Shown here one piece after another: positions 21,644 to 35,400 of a stretch of DNA of 64,000 nucleotides. Under the pieces are notes generated by a model that had not been told where the DNA came from, did not search any database, and saw only the letters and a list, made by a program, of their open reading frames with translations. This stretch comes from Dromiciops gliroides (Eukaryota > Chordata > Mammalia > Microbiotheria > Microbiotheriidae). Position numbers and translations under genes: made by a program. Within the stretch, counting starts at the first letter, position 1, and every line of letters begins with the position of its first letter. Where the stretch lies: the NCBI RefSeq assembly GCF_019393635.1, contig NC_057866.1, positions 2,602,223-2,666,222 on the forward strand. The letters are read 5' to 3'.

Positions 21644-21768
21644 TCTGCGGCCCATCTGAGGAGGCTGCGGCTGTCAGCCTCCGCTCTACTGGAAACCACA
21701 GACTGGGGCTTGCTGGGCTTGGCCGTGTTGCTGAAGTCCTGGGAGAGAGGAAGGGCTTGCTGACATGA
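21640..21768 (+). CDS. Upstream ORF candidate in the TSPAN32 leader
   Basis: An ATG inside the SBS-like motif (21640) opens a 42-codon frame, MLCGPSEEAAAVSLRSTGNH and onward, whose TGA overlaps the ATG at 21765 (ATGA). If transcription starts upstream of 21640 this would be a uORF ending exactly at the next start codon. If it starts inside or after the motif, the frame is untranslated. No homology was recognised. Confidence 0.25.
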   Translation: MLCGPSEEAAAVSLRSTGNHRLGLAGLGRVAEVLGERKGLLT

Positions 21769-21832
21769 GCCCCTCGGTGTCGGGTTCGCTTTGCTAAGTG
21801 CCAGCCTCCTGGCCACCTGCTTCTTTGCCCTG
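21765..21832 (+). CDS. TSPAN32: TSPAN32 candidate exon 1 (frame disturbed)
   Basis: 68 bp from an ATG to a GTAATT donor that resemble the human first exon (MGPWSRVRVAKCQMLVTCFFIL as recalled). The frame of 21769 gives APRCRVRFAKCQ, and one frame over gives LLATCFFAL immediately before the donor; the latter continues into exon 2 (LLSLSMG) to complete transmembrane helix 1. The two halves are out of frame with each other and with the ATG, i.e. two extra bases relative to the expected 66. Either the sequence has indel errors, or the ancestral first exon has decayed and another start is used, or the resemblance misleads. Position, donor and the SBS motif upstream all favour homology. Confidence 0.5.
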
Positions 21833-23318
21833 GTAATTTCTGGGCTCGGTGGTTAGTGGGGCCATGGGGGTGGTAAGGGTGGCTGGTCCAGGGGCCACCC
21901 AGGCTGGGCCCTCAAAGGGCTCCTAGAGTCAAGGGCAGAAGCCCCTGGGAGGCCGTGGAGGCCTCTGACTGCACGCTGGGAGCAGGGCCTTATCAGGACA
22001 GCCAGAAACCCAAGTTATCACCAGCCCTGTCACTGCAGGCAGGAAGGTCCTGGCTCCCCAGGCCTGGGGGCCGAGGCCTGGGCTGAGCCTTGGACTGAGG
22101 CAGAGAGAAGAGCAGAAATGGGAGCTGGCTCAGGGCTGTGGGTCTGTCAGGAGAGTCCGAGAGAAGTTGTCGGTTTGAGCTGGGCATAGACCAGCCCAGA
22201 GATGGAGCAGCCTGGAGCCTGGAGCCCAGCTCGGAGCCAGAGCCAGGGGGCCTGTGGGGCTTGGTTTAGGGCAGAGACCTTCCCCTCACCATAGGGCTCT
22301 GGAGGCCTGAGCTGCGGGGTCCAGGGGTCTGTTTGATGGTGGTGGTTGCTACATTCCTCCTGCCTTCCCTCCTCTGCCCCCTCCCCTTCCTTCTCCTCCT
22401 GCCTTCCCCCTCCTTTCCCTCCCCTTCCTCCTCCTCCTTCTTTGCTTCCTTTGCCTCCTCCCCCCCCTTCCTCCTCTTCCTCTTGCACAAGGTACCAGGC
22501 CACCCTCCCTTGGGGGTGGGCAGTGAACTGAGGCTAAGGGGTGGGAGTGGGTGAGGGGGTAGGTTGGACTAATTTCATTGGCCTGGATGCTACCCAACAC
22601 CTCCCTCCTTCAGTGGGCACCTGGCTCCCTAGTGTAAAGGCCCTAGAGTTTGAGGGAGGGGCATTTCCACCTTGCAGCCCCCTGGGTTTGAGCTCTGCAT
22701 AGGGGTGGAGATCAGCCCGGAGGGTTGTATGGGAAAAGCACCTCCTGGGAGTTGGGACACCTGGCTTCTAGTTCAGGCCCAGACATTTCTGGTGACGTCA
22801 CCCCTTCTTTAGGCCTCAGGCAAACTGCCCTTCCAGGCTCTAGGTCCTGAGGCCTCTCACCTGCATTCTCTGCCCCTCTGTGCCTCTCCAGACTCCCCAG
22901 TCCAATGCCAAGCGCCATTCAGTTAAGGCTGAAGCCCATTGGGATGGCTACCCTGCCCAGCACTGTTGTGTGGCTCACTCCCTCACCCGTCCACCTTGTT
23001 TCTTTATTTCCTTGACAAAGTTTATTCTCCACCCCTCCACCCCCACCTCAAGAAGGAGGGAGGGGATAATGGTTACTTCCTCCCATTGCTCAAAGAGGGA
23101 AACCAAGGCCCACAGGGGTCAAGGGACTTTCTCAGCATCCCAACCATGGCACAAGAGGGAGGCCAAGAGCCTCCTCCCTTCCCCATGGCCTATGGCCCCA
23201 GAGCATCCTGTCGTGGGGGAGGCCAGGGGATCCTTTCTCCCTTAGGCTGGGGCAGCCCCGCTGGGTGCCAGGAGCACCCTTCCCCCCAACTTTTCTCTTT
23301 CTTGCTGTCTCCCTGCAG

Positions 23319-23433
23319 CTGCTGAGCCTCTCCATGGGCATGCTGACCATCCTCACCCGATTCGGGGACCGTTTTGTCATCCTCCACACCATCTCCCCAG
23401 GGAACAATCCCTATGGACTCATGTATCGATGGG
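23319..23433 (+). CDS. TSPAN32: TSPAN32 exon 2
   Basis: Acceptor TCTCCCTGCAG, donor GTGAGT. Encodes [20 protein letters not shown] and then a loop ending GLMYRW: the end of TM1 and the small extracellular loop. Ends on the first base of a split Ala codon (phase 1). Confidence 0.93.
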
Positions 23434-26400
23434 GTGAGTCCTCCGGCCAGCACCTGGTCCTGGGTGCGACCCTGAGCCAGTGCCTCCTTGACAGACTCAG
23501 TTTCCTTTTCTGTAAAATGAGGAAATGAATTAGGAACACAGCTCAAACTGTGTCCCTCCCTGGGCGATTTTGGGCGGGCTTCTGCCCATCTCTGTGCCTC
23601 AGCTTCCTCAAGTGTAAAGTGAAGCGTTGCTCCCTCTGATTCTGCGGCCACAGCCTCACAGCTTTTTGCTGGACTCTTGGGCTCCAGATCTCTGGGACTC
23701 TTGGTTCAGGGCTCCTCACCTGGAGAAGGGGGCCAACCCAGCCCTCCAGTTTCAAAGCTCCAGACTGGCTTCGCTCAGCAAGTTCCAGATTGTTTTTAGG
23801 GTCTGGGGTATCAGAGAAGTTGAAGCACAAAGGGGAGACAAGACTTGAAATGAGGGGGAGCAGAGCCATGTTTGGCAAATGGAAAAGACAGTAACTGGCT
23901 ACTTCCTGTGTAGCCTTGGGAAAGCCTGGGGACTCAGTTTCCCTATCTGTAAATAAGGAAGTTGTACTGGACAATTTCTCAAGACTTCCAAGTTCTTGGA
24001 TATCTCGAGGCATGTCCTAGGAACTCAGGTCTCCTGTACATCCTCAGATGCCGAGCTGCCCCTGTCTTTTGGGAGGAGGGTTGGTGCCCTGAAGGGTGAG
24101 GGGCCTCGGAGTGGCTTGAGCACTGTCACCCTCCGTTCTTGGAGGCTTTCCTGGGACAGGAGCCTTCAGGGTGAAGCAGGGTGGACAGGACAGGACAGGG
24201 GAAGTGAGGGGCCGAGATATCTGCAGCCAGGACTTGCTTGTGCTGACCAGGCTGGAGGAGAGGAGCCAATCACAGCCCAGGCCAAGGAGGCTCCTCCCAC
24301 TTAGGGGTTGGTCCTCCCACAGCTCTCAGACCAGAGGAGAGAAGCTGACCCTGGGAGACACCCAGGATCTGCCACTATAGTAGCTGTTCACTTAACTCCT
24401 TGACCTCAAGTTCTTTAGCTTTGAAATGGGAACAGTAACACTAGCTCAAGGCTATTCTGAGAAAACCTTTCGTGGACTCTAAAAAGGGCAGTAAAAATGG
24501 GAGACTTGTGCTAGAACAGATGATGAGATCAAGGCTGAGGCAGGGGCGACTATCTCTGTCCCCCCAGGGAGTCCCTGACTCTCACCCCTCCATGACTGTC
24601 CCCCAAGCTCCTTCCCCAGTTCTTACCTCATCTTACCTCATCCCTCCCCCTCCCCCACCCAGGGAGCTGCCTCTCCTCCTGAAATCTCTCCTGTCCTTGT
24701 GACCCACAGCTTTCTCCCTGGGCATCTTCCTGACCTTCATGCTGGCCCTAGGGGTCCTACTGAGTACCGTGGCCGTGGTGCGGGAAGCCAAGGGCATCAT
24801 GGCTGGGGTGAGTAGCCAGGGATTGGGTGGCTGGGTCCCTGGGCCAGTGGCTCCTCTGGGATCCAGACAGGAGTGGAAAGATCTCTGGACTCAGAGGCAG
24901 GAGCCTGGGCTAACTGACCACGGGCCAGAACCTTCCCTTCCTTCCCTCCGTTTCTTCAGGAGGATAATGTTGGTGCTGACCCCTCCTCACCCAGGGCAGT
25001 GTGCCTCAGACCCAGGGGAAGGGGAGGGGTAAAGGCCTTCGCACCAGAATGGGCCCAGGCCAGCCCGATGCTCACAGGTGGGCCCTCCTCCTCCCCGGTC
25101 CCCAGGGCCCTCCCCATTCTCAAAGCCGGGGAAGGGAGAGACCATGGGAATATAGCCCAGCTGGGAAGAATCCCTAAGGCTTCTGGCCAAACCTGTCCTC
25201 AAGCAAGGCTTCCAGTAATAGCTGGTTTTCTGTTGGCTTTGGGGTTCGTGAAGCACTTTCCATGTGTTATCTCACAGGGTCCTCGGGCCAGGCCACGGGG
25301 AGCTCACTACCTCCACACGTGGCCCCCACCCACTTTCCCCTCCTAAACCTGCCTCTCTCTTTATTACCTCCTGCCCTGATTCTGCTGCTGAGGCCAAGCA
25401 AAGTGAGGCTCCTATTTCTTCCCTTAATGCTAGAAGGCTGAGGCCACTCATGCCCCCTGAATCCTTCAGGCAAACATCCAGCCTCATGGCTCCTGATTCC
25501 TAAGCCTTTCTCCATTCCCGACACCTTCCCTCGCTTTACCAACGACCTTCTTAAACACTGTTGCCTAGATCAAGCCCAGATGTTGTTCAATGTGGGCATT
25601 GAGGGCAGCTAGGGGCACAGTAGATAAAGCACCGGCCCTGGATTCAGGAGTACCTAAGTTCAAATCCGGCCTCAGACACTTGACACTTATAGCTGTGTGA
25701 CCCTGGGCAAAGTCACTTAACCCCCCATTGCCTTACGGAAAAAAAAACAAAAACAAAAACAAAACAAAAAAAAGCGATGTGAGCCTTGAACAGGTAAAAC
25801 CGGCACCTTACTAGCCACAGACCCCCCCTGCCTCTGGATGTCACTTCCTTCACTGTCTGGGCACACGCTGATTCAGACTGAGTTGTCTTTTAGAAGGGAG
25901 CTACTGTCTATCCAGGCCTCCTTGTAAAGTTGATTGTTTGAACCCAAGAGCAAAACTTTGTATTTATCCCTATTGAATTTCTTCCCGTTTGATTCAGCCC
26001 AATGCTCCAGCCCCAATGCACAAGTGGTAGGCCTCATGGAGCCCAAACACTCCCCGGTGTGGCCCAAACCAGACTAAAATCTAATTGGGAAATATCTCAC
26101 GATATAAGTGAAAACTCAATAAAAGAGTATCACATTTTGAAACTAGATTAATAGGCAGCCCATGGGAATCCTGATTATGGCTCAGTATTTTTGTGTGTTT
26201 GACATCTCTGATCTAGCCTGTCCCAGTCTTTTGTATCCTGACCCTGCCTCCCAGGGTCCTAAGTGCCTATCCCAAATTTGTGCCATCTATGTCTTTGTCC
26301 AGTGAGAAAAACATTAAGAAACTAAAAGCCAAGCAAAGATCCCTAGGACCCCCCTCTGTGAGACCTCCCAAGATGCAATAAATAGCCCCTCTCTCAGTTC

Positions 26401-29400
26401 AAATGTTCCTCCATACAAGTGGACTGTCCCTGAGTCCTGTCTCTCTCATCTGTCCACATGAGAGCTTTGCTAAAATAGAGCTAAAGCACAGAATATCCAC
26501 ATTTCTACCAGTGGAGGCACCCTGCCCAAAGAAGGGAAATGAGGTGAGTCAAACTACAATAAAAAGAAAACTGAGAATAGCCCCTTATCAGGGGTCTGTG
26601 GCCCTCTCTAATGAGAGGACCTTAGAGTTTACCTCACTACCCGAGATGCCCCCTTTTCCTTAGAGCCTTGAGTTTACAGGGCTTGTTCCCCAAATGATAC
26701 AGAAAAGGGCATGGTAAAACCATCTCATTGGTTGACAAACCTATATCTGACCTTCCAGGAGAATCTTGGTTCATGCTTGTATAAATTAGCTGGTGGAGGG
26801 TATCCAGATATCCTAGTCTTTCATTGGCCTCATGTTGGACAATAGATTGGGGAATAAATTTGCAGGTGGTTCTTGTAGACTAGGTCACCCATTGGTCAAG
26901 TAATTCCTAGGGCTTGTTGGCCAAGTGCCATAGGGTCGTTTCCCTAGCAAAAAGATAGCAACGGGTGGGGTATGATTCAGAAATAGCTGAAGGACATTTC
27001 ATGCCACTGAGTCACAGGCCTAACCACACCAGGCTGGGTCATTTACTCCTCAGACATTGGGTATGTGAGTGGATTCACTAGATTGACTAACAGTGAGTAT
27101 AGTGGTAATAATCACTGCCCGTGGGATCAAACTCCTCTGATAACCCTAATTGGAATAACCCAGGGGGTCTAAAGAAAGAAGGGACCTAATTTCCGCAATC
27201 GTCCAATGAAATGAGTTTATAGGTGGTAAAGCTGTGCTCACTGCTCTGTTTAGTCGACTCTTTATCGAACCCGGGGCCTTCCTTCCTTCTCTTTGAACCT
27301 GCGCCAGCCCCCAACATCAAAGCCCTTTTGGGTATCACTGCTGTGTGGTCTCCTCAGTCCCAGTTGGTTGGAGCTTCTAGCACTACCAGTGGCAGGTGGG
27401 GGGCGACTGATTTGAACCCTTCAGAAACAGCTTGTTTGCCTTCCTGTTGACCCTGTCCCAGTCGAAAGGGAGATCGGTGGAGTAGGCATTGGATGTGTCT
27501 CTTTTCACCTGCCCCTCTGGCCACCCCAGGGGCTGTCATTTGTGCATTGTGTTCTTGCGCCTCTCTCCCTAACACACGCGGCACCGACCATCCATTTGGC
27601 TGCTCTTGTCCTTCCCGTCCAGCCCACGGCTTGGTTTCTTTCTTGTGTCCATCCTCCTGACATGGTCCCTACAAGCTTCCAACTGCTTGTCAGTATTCCG
27701 TCAACCTTCCCTTCCCTTCCCTTTTGTCTTCTGCACATGCCCTCTCGATCTGAGGCGGGTCCATGAATGCCCTGCAGGAACACAGCTCCCTCCCCTTTTC
27801 TTCTTCCCCTTGCGTCTTCAGAGTTTCATTCGCTTCCTTCTTGGTACAACTTCACCAGACCCACTGTATTTATGGGATCCCATCTATGCTCGCTTCTGAG
27901 CCACCAGCCATGCCACTTGGGCTTGGTGTGCCCAAGGGCAGCCGCGTTCCCTAGCCCGTCTCTCCATACACTTCTCCCTCAGACCCTTCCAAGTCTGCTG
28001 CTCTGTAATCTAGGGAAGAGGTCAGATTGGGTCTCTGCATCTCTAGCAGGGACTCTAGGATGGTGTGGCATCCCTCACCTCACAGGTATTGTTGCTTCTA
28101 CAGTTACTGGTCCCTCTTGCTGATCGGAGGCAGGGTCAGAGCAACAGAATCCCTCTCATTGCTTCTCCACCATCCAAAAGGATAACAACAATAGTATAAG
28201 GCACAGCCACACTTTTTTTTTTTTGGTTTTGGTGGGGGCAAATGAGGGTTAAGTGACTTGCCCAGGGTCACACAGCTAGGAAGGTGTTAAGTGTCTGAGG
28301 TTGGATTTGAACTCAAGTCCTCTGAATCCAGGGCTGGTGCTCTATCCACTGCGCCACCTAGCTTCCCCAAGCCACACTTTCTTATTGATTGTTCTACTTT
28401 GGAGGATGGAGCAGAGAGAGAAAGAGAGAGGAAAGATGGAAAGAAATAGAGATGGGGAGATAACGAGAGAGGATAGAGAGAGACATAGAAGGAGAGAGAT
28501 GAGGAGAGAAATAGGGAGGTGGAAAGAGATAAAGATGGAGAGAGGAGAAATAAGAGAGATGGAGAGAGACAAAGGGAGAGAGAGATGGGGAGAGAACAAG
28601 AGAGGAGAGATAGAGGTGGGGAGAGAGAGATGGAAAGAGAGAGATGGAGAGAGGAGAGAGAGAGAGAGAGATGGGGAGAGATAGAGATGGGGAGAGAACA
28701 AGAAAGAGATGGAGAAAGACAAAGGGAGAGTAAGCTCGCACCCCAGTGGATGTAGGTCCTTCAGGTCCCTGAATACGACTGTAACCGTGCTTCTGTGCCA
28801 CATTTGTAATGTTTCCCAAGCTCCTCATCTCTCTCCTGCTCCTGTCCAATTCAATTCAATCAACATTTATCAAGCATCTACTGCGTGTCAGGCACTGTGC
28901 TAAGTGCTGGGGATACAAAAAGAGGCATAAGACAGTCCCTGCCCTCCAGGGGCTCCAGTCTATGGGGGAGACCACGGCAGCCAGCAGATACAAACAATAG
29001 ACAGAACAGATCGACAGATAGGGAAGCACAAAAGGCTTCCTGCAGAAGGTGGGAGGTGAGTCAGACCTTAAGGGAAGCTTGGGCACTCAGTGGGTCAGAG
29101 TGGAGGAGGGAGAACCTTCCAGGCCTGGGGGAGCTGAGAGATGGAGAACAGGCAGGAGGCCACTGAGTAGAAAAGCATTGAGGCAGGGGTGTAATAAGGA
29201 GTGAGAAGACCGGAGAGGTAGAGGGGGCAGGTTAGGAAGATCTTGAACCCAACAGACCTTTTTTATATGATCCTGGAGGCCATAGGGAGCCATGGGAGGT
29301 CCGCTGGGGGAAGGTGGAGCTGAATGAAAGAGAGACTGGAGTGGGAGAGACTACAGCAGGCAGAGCCCTAGCAGCTATTTCAGTGGTCCAAATGTGAGAG

Positions 29401-32400
29401 GATGGGGGCCTGCACCTGGCTGATGGAGTGAGAAGTCAGAGAAGAGGTATAATCAGATTTTCCAAAGGTAAAATCAAAGGTGATTAGGAGGGGTGGGGAA
29501 GGAGGCAGGAGGGTGAGGTGAGAGTGAGGGATATAGGAGAACACACTTGGGGCTGGCTGGGGGAGGGGGGGCTGTTGCCCTTGACAGAAGCAGGGCAGGC
29601 GGAGAGAGCGGGAGGGGATGGTTTGGGGGGAGGAATGTCCTGGAAATCCATTTGGAGATGTTGGAGATGGAGACAGGAGGTCATCAGACAGAGGAGGGCA
29701 GGAGAAGTGGGGCCTTAGAGGGGGGGTGTCATTGGATCCAAGGGAGTTGATGAGACCTTCAAGTGAAAAAGAATAAAGGGAGAAGGGGCAGCTAGGTGTC
29801 ACAGAGGATAAAGCACCGGCCCTAGAGTCAGGAGGACCTGAGTTCAAATCCGGCCTCAGACACTTAACACTTACTAGCTGCGTGACCCTAGGCAAGTCAC
29901 TTAACCCCAATTGCCTCACGCCCCCCCCCCAAAAGGAACAAAGGGAGAAGAGGAGAGGGCCCGGGACGGAGCACAAGAGGAACACCCAAGGTCAGAGGCT
30001 GTGAGCTGCAGGAGGGTCAGCCAAGGGAGGCAGAGGAGGAGTGGGCAGAGATAGAGGAGGAGAAGCAGGGGAGGGAGTGGGGAGAGGGTGGTCCATGGGG
30101 CCCAAGGTCGAAGGGAGGCAGAGGAGAGTGAGGACTTCTAACATGCCCCTGGCTTTGGCACCTAAGAGACTGTGGGTCACTTTGGAGAGAGCCTTTTGGT
30201 GGAATGGGAAGGCCAGACTGTGAGGGGGAAGGAGAGGGTGAGAGGAGAGGGAGTGGAGGCTTTGGAAGGACTGAGGGAGGCCTTTTTCAGGATAGAGGAG
30301 ACAATAAATGTCTGTTGGCAGAAGGGAAAACAGACGGGCCATCTGCTGGAGTGGGCGAGATGTGAGGCAAAATGTGAGGGCCACCTCATTAGGGACACAG
30401 GAGCCCCAGGTCTGAAGCTCACCCCTATGGCGTTATCACTCCAACCTCTTCCTCTATGTTATGGATGGTCACTCCACACTTTCCTCCAGCACCCCCCCAC
30501 CCTCTTCCTGTCCCTTTTTTCAATGAGGGTCCTTTGGAGCAAGGCCCTCGCTCCTCAAGGCACATCCCAGGACTGAGCCCCATCCCACCTCATCTCCCTG
30601 ATCATCAGGAATTCAACTTTTCTTCCTTTTGTTTCCTTCTCTAGCTCATTACCTTAAAAAATGTACATTTCTTTCTTTTTTTTTTTTTGAGGCAATTGGG
30701 GTTAAATGACTTGCCCAGGGTCACACAGCTAGTAAGTGTCAAGTGTCCCTGATGCCAGATTTGAACTCAGGTCCTCCTGAATCCAGGGCCAGTGCTCTAT
30801 CCACTGTGCCACCTAGCTGCTCCCCATTTCTTTTTTTTTCCTAATTTATTTATTTATTTTTTTAATGTATAAGGTATTTTATTTTTTCCGTTACATGTAA
30901 AGATAGTTCTCAACTTTTGTTTATACAGCTTTACAATTTCAGATTTTTCTCCCTCCCTCCCCCTCCCCTAGACAGCAGGTAATCTGATATAGGTTATATC
31001 TATATATCTCTATACATATACATATATATATATATATACACACACACACCACATATATATACACATAATAACATTAATCCTATTTCTGCATTAAATCCTG
31101 TTACAAGAGAAAGATCAGAGCAGTGATGCAAAACCTCAAAATAGAAAAAAAATACCAACAGCACCCAAAACAAAGGAAATAATATGGTTCAATCAGCATC
31201 TATATCCACAGTTCTTTCTTTCTTTTTTTTTCTTGGATTTGGAGATCCTCTTCTATCATGTAGTTCCCTGGAACTCTTCTGTACCACTGCATTGGTGAGA
31301 AGAATATAGTCCATCACAGTAGATCAACACTCAATGTTGATGATACTGTGTACAATGTTCTTCTGGTTCTGCTCATCTCACTCATCATCAGCTCACGTAA
31401 GACCCTCCAGGTTTCTCTGAACTCCCTCTGCTCATCATTTCTTACAGCACAATAGTATTCCATTGTATTCATATACCACAACTTGTCCAGCCATTCCCCA
31501 ATTGATGGGCACCCCCTCCAATTCCAATTCCTTGCTACCACGTAAAGAGCAGCTATAAATATTTTTGTACATGTGGGTCCCTTTCCCCCTTTCCATGATT
31601 TCTTTGGGCAAAAGACCTAAAAGTGGAATTGCTGGGTCAAAGGGTATGCACAGCTTTATTGCCCTTTGGGCATAATTCCAATTGCTCTCCAGAATGGTTG
31701 GATCAGCTCACAGCTCCACCAACAATGCATTAGTGTTCCAATTTTCCCACAGCCTCTCCAACATTTATTATCTTCCTTTTTTTGTCATTTTAGCCAATCT
31801 GATAGGTGGTAGGTGGTACCTCAGAGTTGTTTTAATTTGCATCTCTCTAATCATTAGAGATTTAGAGCATTTTTTCATATGGGAATAGATATCTTTGGTT
31901 TCTTCATCAGAAACTGCTGTTCATATCCTTTGACCATTTCTCAATTGGGGAATGACTTGGATTCTTAGAAATTTGATTTAATTCCCTATATATTTTAGAG
32001 ATGAGGCCTTTATCAGAAGCACTGGCCTCAAAAATTGTTTCCCAGTTTTCTGCCTCCCTTCCAATTTTGGATGCATTGCTTCTGTTTGTACAAAAATTTT
32101 TTAATTTAATATAACCAAAATCATCCATTTTGCATTTTATAATACACTCTATCTCTTGTTTGGTCAAAAACTGTTCTCCTTTCCAAAGATCTGATAGGTA
32201 CACTATTCCTTTCTCTCCTAATTTACCTATGGTATCACCTCGTATGTCTAAATCATGTATCCATTTTGACCTTATTTTAGTATAAGGTGTAAGATGTTGG
32301 TCTATGCCTAATTTCTGCCATACTATCTTCCAGTTTTCCCAGCAACTATCTTCCAGTTTTCCCAGCAATTTCTTTTTTATAAAATGTTGAATCTTGAATT

Positions 32401-35400
32401 TTCTCCTTCCCTTTGCCCTCCTTTATACAGTAAGCAGTTTGACATAGGTTCTATGTGTGCAATCATGAAAAACATATTTCTGTATTAGTCACGCTGTGAA
32501 AGAAAAAACAACAAAAGGGGGAAAGTAAACGAAGTGAAAATCGTCTGCTTTGATCTGCATTCAGACTCCGTAGTTCTTTTTCTGGATGTGGAGAGCATTT
32601 TCCTTCATGAGTCTTTGGGAATTGTCTGGGATCATTGCACTGCTGAGAAGAGCCAAGTCTATCACAGCTGACCATCACACAGTGTTGCTGTTACTTTGTA
32701 CAATGTTCTCCTGGTTCTGCTCACTTTACTCAGCATCCGCCCATTTAAGTCTTTCCAGGTTTTTCTGAAATCTGCCTGCCCATAATTTCTTATAGCACAA
32801 TAGTATTCCATTCCATTCATATACTACAGCTTGTTCATCCATTCCCCAGTCAATGGGCATCCCCTCAATTTCCAATTCTTTGCCACCACAAAAAGAGCTG
32901 CTGTAAATATTTTTGGTACATGTGGGTCGTTTTCCCTTTGTTATGATCTCTTTGGCATACAGACCCAGTAGTGGTATTGCTGGGCCAAAGGGTATGCACA
33001 GTTTCATTGACCTTAGGGCATAGTTCCAATTGTTTTCCAGAATGGTTGACTGAGTTCACAACTCCAACAACGCATTAGTGTTTCAATTGTCCCCACATCT
33101 CCAACATTTATCATTTTCCTTTTTTTTTGTCATATTAGCCAATCTGATAGGGGTGAAGTGGTACCTCAGAGCTGTTTTAATTTGCATTTCTCTAATCAAT
33201 AGTGATTGAGAACATTTTTATTCATATGATTATAGATAGCTTTTAATTTCTTCTTCAGAAAACTGCCTATCATATCCTTTGACCATTTGCCAGTTGGGGA
33301 ATGACTCATATTCTTATGAATTTGACTCAGTTCACTTTACATTTGGAAAATGAGCCTTTATCAGATAACTTTTGTAAATATCCCCCCCCTTTTTCTGCTT
33401 GCCTTCTGACCTTGGCTCCATTGGCTTTGTTTGTGTAAAACCTTTTAAATTTAATATAATCAAAATTATCCATTTTACATCTGGTAGTGCTATCTTTTGT
33501 TTGGTCACAAATTCTTCTCCTGCTCATAAATCTGACAGATAAAAAAATGCTATACTGTCCTAATTGCTTATGGTATATAACCCTTTTTACCTAAATCATG
33601 TACCTATTTTGACCTTATTTTGGTATATAGTGCAAGATGTTGGTCTGTACCTAGTTTTCTGTCATACTGTTTTCCAGTTTTCCCCAGTTTTTGTTAAATA
33701 ATGAATTTCTGTCTCAAAATCTTGGATCATACAATACAGTAATTTACTGCAATGTATTGTGTACCTAATCTATTCCACTGATCCACCACTCTATTTCTTA
33801 GCCAACAGAAGATAGTTTTAATGATTACCATTTTATAATGTAGTTTGAGATCTGGTACAGCTAGGCCACCTTCCTTCACATTTGTTTCGTTTATTACCTT
33901 GACCTTTTGTTCTTCCACATGAATTTTGTTATAATTTTTTTTCTAGCTCCATAAAATAATTTTTGGTAGTTTGATTGGTGTGGCACTGAATAAATAAATT
34001 AATCCAGGTAGAATTGACTTTTTTATTATATTGACTTGGCCTACCCATGAACAATTAATATTTCTCCAACTGTTTAGATTTGACTTTATTCATGTGAAAA
34101 GTGTTTTCTAATTGTGTTCATGTAGTTCCTGGGTTTGCCTTGGCAGGTAGACTCGCAAGTATTTTATATTGTCTACAGTTACTTTATTTTATTTAAATTT
34201 TTTGTGGGGCAGTGAGGGTTAAGTGACTTGCCCAGGGTCACACAGCTAGTAAGTGTAAAGTGTCTGAGGTCATATTTGAACTCAGGTCCTCCTGAATCCA
34301 GGGCCAGTGCTTTATGCACTGCGCCACCTAGCTGCCCCTGTCTACAGTTATTTTAAATGGAATTTCTCTTCCTATCTCTTGTTGCTGGGCTTTGTTGGTA
34401 ATATATAGAAATGTTGATGATTTATGTGGGTTTATTTTATATCCTGCAACTCTGCTAAAGCTGTTAATTATTTCACATAGTTTTTTAATTGATTCTCTAG
34501 GATTCTCTAAGAATATCATCATATCATCTGCAAAGAGTGATGGTTTTGTTTCCTCATTTACTTTTCTAATTCCTTCAATTTCTTTTTCTTATTGCTATAA
34601 CAATGTTGCTGTTCCTGTGTACAATGTTCTCCTGGCTCTGCTCACTTCACTCAGCATCAGTCCACTTAAGTCTTTCCAGGTTCTTCTGAAATCTGCCTGC
34701 TCATTGTTTCTTACAATACAATAGTATTCCATTACATTCATATACCACAACTTGTTCAGCCATTCCCCAATGGATGGGCATCCCCAGGATTTCTAATTAT
34801 TTGCCTCCACAAAGAGAGCTGCTATAAATATTTTTGTACATGTGGATCCTTTTCCCTTTCTTATGATCTCTTTAGGATACAGACTTAGAAGTGGTATTGC
34901 TGGGTCAAAGGGTATGCACAGTTTTATAGCTCTTTGGCCATAGTTCCAAATTGCTCTCCAGAATGGTTGAATCAGTTCGCAACTCCATCAACAATGCATT
35001 AGTGTGGGCAGCTAGGTGGCGCAGTGGATAAAGCACTGGCCATGGATTCAGGAGGACCTGAGTTCAAATCCAGCCTCAGACACTGACACTTAACTAGCTG
35101 TATGACCCTGGGCAAGTCACTTAACCCTCATTGCCCTGCAAAAAACTAAAAAAAAAAAACACCTAAAACTAAAAACTAAATAAATAAATAAACAATGCAT
35201 TTGTGTTCCAATTTTTCCACATCTTCTCCAACCAATTCTAATTTTAAGGAATTATTTTGTTCAGTAAGTTTTTGTATCTCCTTTTCTATTTGTTTGATTC
35301 TACTTTTTAAGGCCAATTCTACTGTTTTCTTCAGTGAATTTTTGCATACATTTTTTTCATTTTGTTGTGTTCCCTTTACCAAGATGTTAACTCTCTTCAT

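Noticed and set aside
28301-28849. Arg/Glu-rich and Ser/Leu-rich frames of about 130-150 codons
   Set aside because: Arise from the GAGAGATGG minisatellite plus SINE ends.
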